NCBI GenBank assembly: GCA_033239005.1
Contig: BSQZ01000013.1
Coordinates: forward strand, 11,940,782-12,004,781
DNA: 64,000 nucleotides
DNA from: Lamellibrachia satsuma
Lineage: Eukaryota > Annelida > Polychaeta > Sabellida > Siboglinidae
Direction of reading: 5' to 3'
Shown here: one piece after another, positions 59,501 through 64,000 of the stretch
Layout of the letters: every line of letters starts with the position of its first letter
How positions within the stretch are numbered: the first letter of the stretch is position 1
Position numbers and translations under genes: made by a program
Notes under the pieces: generated by a model
The model's input: the letters and a program-made list of their open reading frames with translations, nothing else
Told to the model about the DNA's origin: nothing
Database searches by the model: none

Positions 59501-62500
59501 AACATTGTTCTGACTCTCTGACTGAAAGTACGAAATTACATGTTGTACTTCCGTTGACACTCGATCCTGTGATGCACTGCGTTTATACACGCCCACTGTG
59601 TAACAATCAAAAACATGCTATTCCAAGTACCAACTATTGTGCACAAGGGGACATACCTGGCATGCATATCTGGCTGGGCCTGGTTCGGTGCATGACATGA
59701 GTGCTGCTTGATTAGTTTCTCAACGCGCTTGAACGCTTCACTGATCTCGCCCTTCCTCAACAGTAGCACACACTCGCTGCAAACACCCCAACTACTGTCA
59801 ACCCGAAGTTGAAATCAGGGAACGGGTCGTTATTTAATTTCCCCCTGGCGAGAATAGTTAGCTACTGTCACATTCTGTGTAGGTTGTAGTCACCAGTAAC
59901 TGTTACTCTTACAAGGTCTCATTGGACGAGCCACACTTCACAACATTATGCCCAGCCAAGTGAGCTGAAGGTCATAAGAAACATGATTACTATTTTAAGT
60001 AGCCATCCTTGTCATGAGGCAGATATATGGTCTCAAATCAAGCATGGACACTAATAATTGTCATAAAGACAGTCAGTTAACAGTCATAAAGATCCAGCCA
60101 TCAAGTGTTGTACAATTATTTGTTAAAACTATATCTACATATGTCTATGAATTTTGCACAATTTAATGGGGAATTTATTGTAACAATTATCATCCAAATC
60201 ACCTGGGGACCGTTTCACTAACATGATGAGCTCGTAAGGAAAACTCATCACAAAACAGAATCCATCATAGATGTTTATGAGCATCTTCAAAATGCGTTTC
60301 ACTAAGATGCTCATTAAATCCATCAGAAGCTGACAGTAAATTCCGTTGACCACCTTTCAACCACATTTGACGTATTTTGCTCACTGGGCGAACAGCATAA
60401 ATGAAATAATAGAAACAGAGACGCCATGTCACAGAGGACACTATTTCTGTGGCACACCAGTGAAGTGTAAATACGTTTTGACAGTTTTCATTAACAAATC
60501 TTGCGGAGAATGCCAACAACCTGAACCAAAGTGGTATTGTCGAGTATACAAATATGAAGGTTAGAGGTGTATATTTTGTTCAAAATTTAATAGCAGATGC
60601 TTCCGAACAACCTTGTTCTTCGCAATGCCGCAAAACAGCACACACAATGATTTGTCAACGTCACTGCTGTAAAATATATGGCGTAAACAAAAGCCATAAT
60701 TTTGAATCTATTCATCGCTCACATTTTGAAGACTTATTTGACTGTGAAAAACTAGATTTCTGAGTAAAACTGGAGTCAAGATAATATACCCAGTTATGTT
60801 TAAGACATCTTTCGCTTATGAGTGATGTAGGTTCATCATTAATAATGAACGTTTCTATGAGGAATTCTGTGACCAATTCTTTGTGAAACTCAGTGTTCTG
60901 TTTTGATTATAGCTAATGAGGGAAATCGTTTTTAATGGTTGAAATTGCACTTATGAGCTAGTGAGAATGTTCTACAGCTACTGACCTGTAAGTGGCCTCA
61001 GAGCTGTTGGCTGAGGCCATGTTGACCACAGCCTGGTCAGCTGCTGTCCAGTCTCCGTGGTGGACAGCCTGGTCAAACAGCAGTAGTTGTTCACAGAGCT
61101 TCCACAAGGGGGCATTCTGTGAGCTGGGCGGATAGCGTTTCTTTGTCACCTGCACGATCTCAGATGCCTTGTGGAACTCTCCCTGTGAGGAGACAGTAAC
61201 AGACGGGTCAAAGGTCAAAACAAGGATGTCCATTTAGAATAATATTCATTTTGACCAGTTATGCGACTCTTGTTGCAGCCACAAAATATAAAAATATTTA
61301 TGTCATAGTGCACAGTGGCATTCTCTCATCAACAGAAACAAATTCTTTCTCGTTTACTATTCAGACAACTTTCTTGATTTGTGAAGAAAAAGCTACCATG
61401 ATGCAGATGTGAAGGGCATGTAGTCACATAACACAGACCTGGAGGGCATGTCATCTACAGACCTGGAGGGCATGTCATCTACAGACCTGGAGGGCATGTC
61501 ATCTACAGACCAGGAGTGCATGTACACAGACCTGGAGGGCATGTACACAGACATGTAGGGCATGTACACAGACCTGGAAGGCATGTACACAGACCTGTAG
61601 GGCATGTAGTCGAGCTAGATGAGACAGGGCGAGACACTCAGCCTCCCCGTTCCTGTAGACGCCCAGCTCGAGAGTGTTGAGATGAAGTAACATCTGACAG
61701 TTAAGCGAAGACATCTCTCTGTAGCAACAACACCTCCATTATATTTATGTAATGTGTCTTAAGTTGCAATTCACCCTTAACAGATATTATAAAAGGTACA
61801 AAGCATGTCCAGTTTTATCACATAAACTATAACTAGTCTAGCATACTAACTGTTCAAATGTGTTTTGATGAAGCTCAATTGTTTTATATAATATGACCGT
61901 TATATAATTTAATTAAAAAATTTTTGTCATCCCTCCACATGAAATGTAAACATGACATATGCCCTGGAACAATTTGGAATCTGATTTTCCGTTTCTTGTA
62001 GATGAAACAAACTGTGTCATATTGGAGACCCACCTTCTGCCATACATGTGCCAGAGGGCTGCCTTCTGGGCATAGCTGGTACACATGAGGTCAATCATGG
62101 AGTGTTGACAGTTGACGATGTCACTCTTCAGCAGAAACTCAAAGACACTACAACAAGCAGCAGAAAACATGGCAGTTTCTTTATCTGCAACATTTTATCA
62201 GGCACTTCTAAGTAACTGGGTTATTTACACTCACTGCTCACTCCTGCAAGAGAGCCCTTTGTTATGCAGTTTCGATCATTTAGTTCTGGTTCTAGTACTT
62301 GTTCCCAGAGTAAAAACAAATGTCAGAACTATTTCTTTCTCGGATGCTGCACCAACTCCTGTTAGCATTAAGTTAGCAATAAATACAATAATTTTTTATT
62401 TCAACCCGAAGATCCACCTTGTTCACCCGACGTTTCTCTTCTAAAGGGTTAAGTACTCGGTGAGGGATAAATTCTGGGCAATACGTGTAAGACAATTTGT

Positions 62501-63902
62501 TTCTACAACAAACAGTACCGGGCAGGCACTACTACAAAATAAAGAATGCACAATGAAATTTTGTGAAGTGAATGGAGTACTGAAATTTCAGGATTCTGAC
62601 AAACACCACAAACAGTGACAAACAAGCGATATTAAAATAAGACAAAGAAGCAAATAATACGAAGACAATTTATGAAGAGAAACAGACCTGGAGGGTTGTG
62701 TCGCAGTGAGTGAGTTGTGCTTGGCAAACGCCTGAACTCCAAGTGACGTCAAATACTGCAAACAAACACTACCAAACTCAACACTAAATATATACGGTAT
62801 TCGACCTATTAAGAGTACATGCCGTAATAAATATACACCCCCATTTTTAATCAGAAACCACACATTGCAAAAATTTTATGGATCCTGCACATCTGTCACA
62901 CCGACGGTTTGCCTCCCTCGCCTCTGCTTAACTTGCATCCAATGTCCCACCATTTTTAAATACGTGGTAGCCACAAATGATTGGACGAAATGTGTATGTT
63001 TCCTACTCGGAATACACTATCTCAATGGATGCCATTTGTAAGGAATTTGTAAACAAGATGATGCGACATATTTGAGACATATTTCAACACAACATTTTTT
63101 TCTCAAGTGTACTGTACGCATAATAGGCCAAATATGTACAAAGTAGTTTTTTACCAGTATCCTGGTAAAAAAGGTAAAGTCATCCCCCAGGCATTGCGCC
63201 TTAGGAAACAATGAAGGCTTATATGGCCAGTGCTTAAACCTAGTTTCTATAGTGCGAAGCAACTTAGAGTGCAGTTATACTGACTCTCCTGGACGGGACA
63301 CTAGTCCATCGCAGGTACCTTCCAAACAGTGTTTGTACTCATTTGCAGCTGAGTAGACTGAGGCAAAGTAGGGTAAACGAAATTGCCTAAGCTTCGAAAA
63401 CAAACCGTGCCCAGTGTGGGTCTTGAACTCACAACCCTCAAATTTAGAGTCCAACACTTTAACCACTAGGCCACGGCTGCCCAGTATCCTGCGTAATCAA
63501 TAACTATATGAAGACACTTAGATTTCTGGTAAAACATTACATCAACCCTACATAGCTATAACTGTAAATTGGTGAATGAAATAAATATGTAGGATAACTC
63601 ACAGCTAGGTTGAGTTCTCCAGCTTTCGTCACAAGGCGGTCGAGTACATACGTTGTGTTCCAGCTCTCTTCGATGCCAAGTCTCTGAAGCCAACCCTGGG
63701 AGGAAAAACATTCTTATTGTCTGTGGCTGATTTAACTGAACCAACCTTACGGCCGAACCCCAATTCACAAAGAAACCTGTTCTGAAATCCTTTTGATCTG
63801 CTCGTTTGATGGACACTCACCAGGGCGTGCTGCAGACACACATTGTCGTTTGTCTCCTGTGCCATGCGGACAGCCTCGCACACCGCAGCGAATGCTTCGG
63901 CT
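56393..63902 (-). CDS. ANAPC5: Anaphase-promoting complex subunit 5, 3' part (11 exons)
   Basis: Minus exons in order: 63821-63902, 63603-63695, 62688-62755, 62034-62147, 61595-61718, 60986-61182, 59657-59776, 58303-58450, 57465-57627, 56871-56938, 56393-56509. Phases agree throughout and give about 430 C-terminal residues; the 5' part lies beyond the right edge. APC5 is a TPR-repeat scaffold of the APC/C ubiquitin ligase. Matching blocks: NDNVCLQHAL, YLTSLGVQAF, SYAQKAALWHMYGR, KKRYPPSSQNAPLWKLCEQ, GMPRQALLL, ARLYNELGYVTERNRCAL. The product ends as the human protein does, with a short ..LVNTL tail. It converges with NELFB about 940 bp away. Confidence 0.95.
56871..56938 (-). CDS. ANAPC5: ANAPC5 exon
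   Basis: Acceptor GACATTAG, donor ATCAG|GTACTA. Encodes VIQWFKEVEAYQRTKDAIYY. Confidence 0.9.
57465..57627 (-). CDS. ANAPC5: ANAPC5 exon
   Basis: Acceptor TTTCCAG, donor AGCCG|GTAAAT. Encodes FCLGMPRQALLLIEGAL. Confidence 0.9.
58303..58450 (-). CDS. ANAPC5: ANAPC5 exon
   Basis: Acceptor CATGCAG, donor GTGCAG|GTGGGT. Encodes a TPR-like helix pair (PLMHCLALCKKHNFSYLVA). Confidence 0.92.
58799..59215 (-). mobile_element. LINE C-terminal fragment
   Basis: Minus frames at 58822-59166 and 58988-59206 give SPVRSLLLPSVTLTV and LWNKLLSNVRDG, the usual end of CR1/Jockey-type LINE polymerases. It lies in an ANAPC5 intron, 5'-truncated with a frame break. Confidence 0.75.
59657..59776 (-). CDS. ANAPC5: ANAPC5 exon
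   Basis: Acceptor GTTTGCAG, donor GCCAG|GTATGT. Encodes KGEISEAFKRVEKLI. Confidence 0.88.
60986..61182 (-). CDS. ANAPC5: ANAPC5 exon
   Basis: Acceptor CCTCACAG, donor TTACAG|GTCAGT. Encodes YPPSSQNAPLWKLCEQLL, the clearest match. Confidence 0.95.
61415..61600 (-). repeat. Tandem array of donor-site copies (ANAPC5 intron)
   Basis: On the minus strand CATGCCCTCCAG|GTCTGT recurs about seven times with variants (CTACAG, TTCCAG, CCAG), starting at the true exon end at 61595. Units are about 21-30 bp. Confidence 0.93.
61595..61718 (-). CDS. ANAPC5: ANAPC5 exon
   Basis: Acceptor GCTACAG, donor CTACAG|GTCTGT. Encodes CQMLLHLNTLELG. The donor is the first unit of a tandem array of GTCTGT-bearing copies. 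Confidence 0.9.
62034..62147 (-). CDS. ANAPC5: ANAPC5 exon
   Basis: Acceptor GTTGTAG, donor AGAAG|GTGGGT. Encodes SYAQKAALWHMYGR. Confidence 0.92.
62688..62755 (-). CDS. ANAPC5: ANAPC5 exon
   Basis: Acceptor TTTGCAG, donor TCCAG|GTCTGT, ends phase 2. Encodes YLTSLGVQAF. Confidence 0.9.
63262..63482 (-). mobile_element. tRNA-derived SINE
   Basis: The minus strand starts GGGCAGCCG and contains an A box (TGGCCTAGTGG at 63463-63473) and a B box (GTTCAAGACC at 63419-63428) at tRNA spacing. The body ends near ACTAGTGTCCCGTCCAGGAG. It is in an ANAPC5 intron. Confidence 0.82.
63603..63695 (-). CDS. ANAPC5: ANAPC5 exon
   Basis: Acceptor CTCCCAG, donor TAGCT|GTGAGT, 31 codons. Encodes GWLQRLGIEE. 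Confidence 0.88.
63821..63902 (-). CDS. ANAPC5: ANAPC5 exon (first in window)
   Basis: Minus acceptor ATTACAG, donor CCCTG|GTGAGT. Encodes AVRMAQETNDNVCLQHAL. Confidence 0.88.
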
Positions 63903-64000
63903 CTGTAATGTCATCAAACTGGTGTATAAATATCTTAATACATTCATTGACTACACATTGCTTTGACAGACTGACATGCCATGTTTGTAATATCATGATA

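Overview
The window is animal nuclear DNA. It has intron-rich, well conserved metazoan genes, LINE and SINE debris, many simple repeats and minisatellites, and one intact-looking integrated virus/transposon. Several minisatellites sit exactly on exon-intron boundaries. From memory, this is a described peculiarity of amphioxus genes ('mirage' minisatellites), so a cephalochordate or another marine invertebrate is my best guess, not a proven one.

Layout. (1) 1-14 kb: repeat-rich and mostly gene-free, with a MULE/FLYWCH-type DNA transposon remnant, a 5'-truncated LINE, a decayed HECT-like coding remnant, a tyrosine-recombinase fragment, more LINE pieces, several tandem arrays and a perfect palindrome. 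(2) 15.5-44.8 kb, + strand: a nearly complete 14-exon SLC6-family amino-acid transporter gene (glycine/cationic amino-acid clade). (3) 24,377-42,410, inside one intron of that gene: an 18,034-bp Polinton/Maverick (adintovirus-like) element with 197-bp terminal inverted repeats (3 mismatches) and a 6-bp target duplication. (4) 46.2-47.1 kb: a 26-bp minisatellite; 47.4-48.8 kb: LINE debris. (5) 49.2-55.5 kb, + strand: a complete 8-exon NELFB gene. (6) 63.9-56.4 kb, - strand: the last 11 exons of ANAPC5, convergent with NELFB.

The Polinton. The core genes all read on the minus strand in a tightly packed series: protein-primed PolB (with zinc fingers and an OTU-like region), packaging ATPase, two unrecognised conserved-looking proteins, two tiny single-span membrane proteins that I add here, retroviral-type integrase with a chromodomain, a membrane protein, minor capsid (penton), a basic core-like protein, major capsid, and adenain-like protease. 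Its right third is an accessory module: two low-complexity proteins of unknown function, an RPA1-like single-stranded DNA-binding protein, a NADAR-domain (ADP-ribose) gene that looks broken, and a two-exon gene on the + strand with an internal duplication and two TATA-box promoters. Signs of decay or sequence error are a 1-nt frameshift near the major capsid start, a broken NADAR frame, and Cys at the protease catalytic-acid position.

Most novel-looking items: the accessory module (SSB, NADAR, spliced repeat protein); inverted repeats that place the stop codon in a hairpin loop at two accessory genes; a repeat block plus AATAAA shared by the two minus-strand 3' ends; TIRs packed with CTCF-, ETS-, CCAAT- and E-box-like motifs; and six splice sites embedded in tandem repeats that contain decoy copies of the site.
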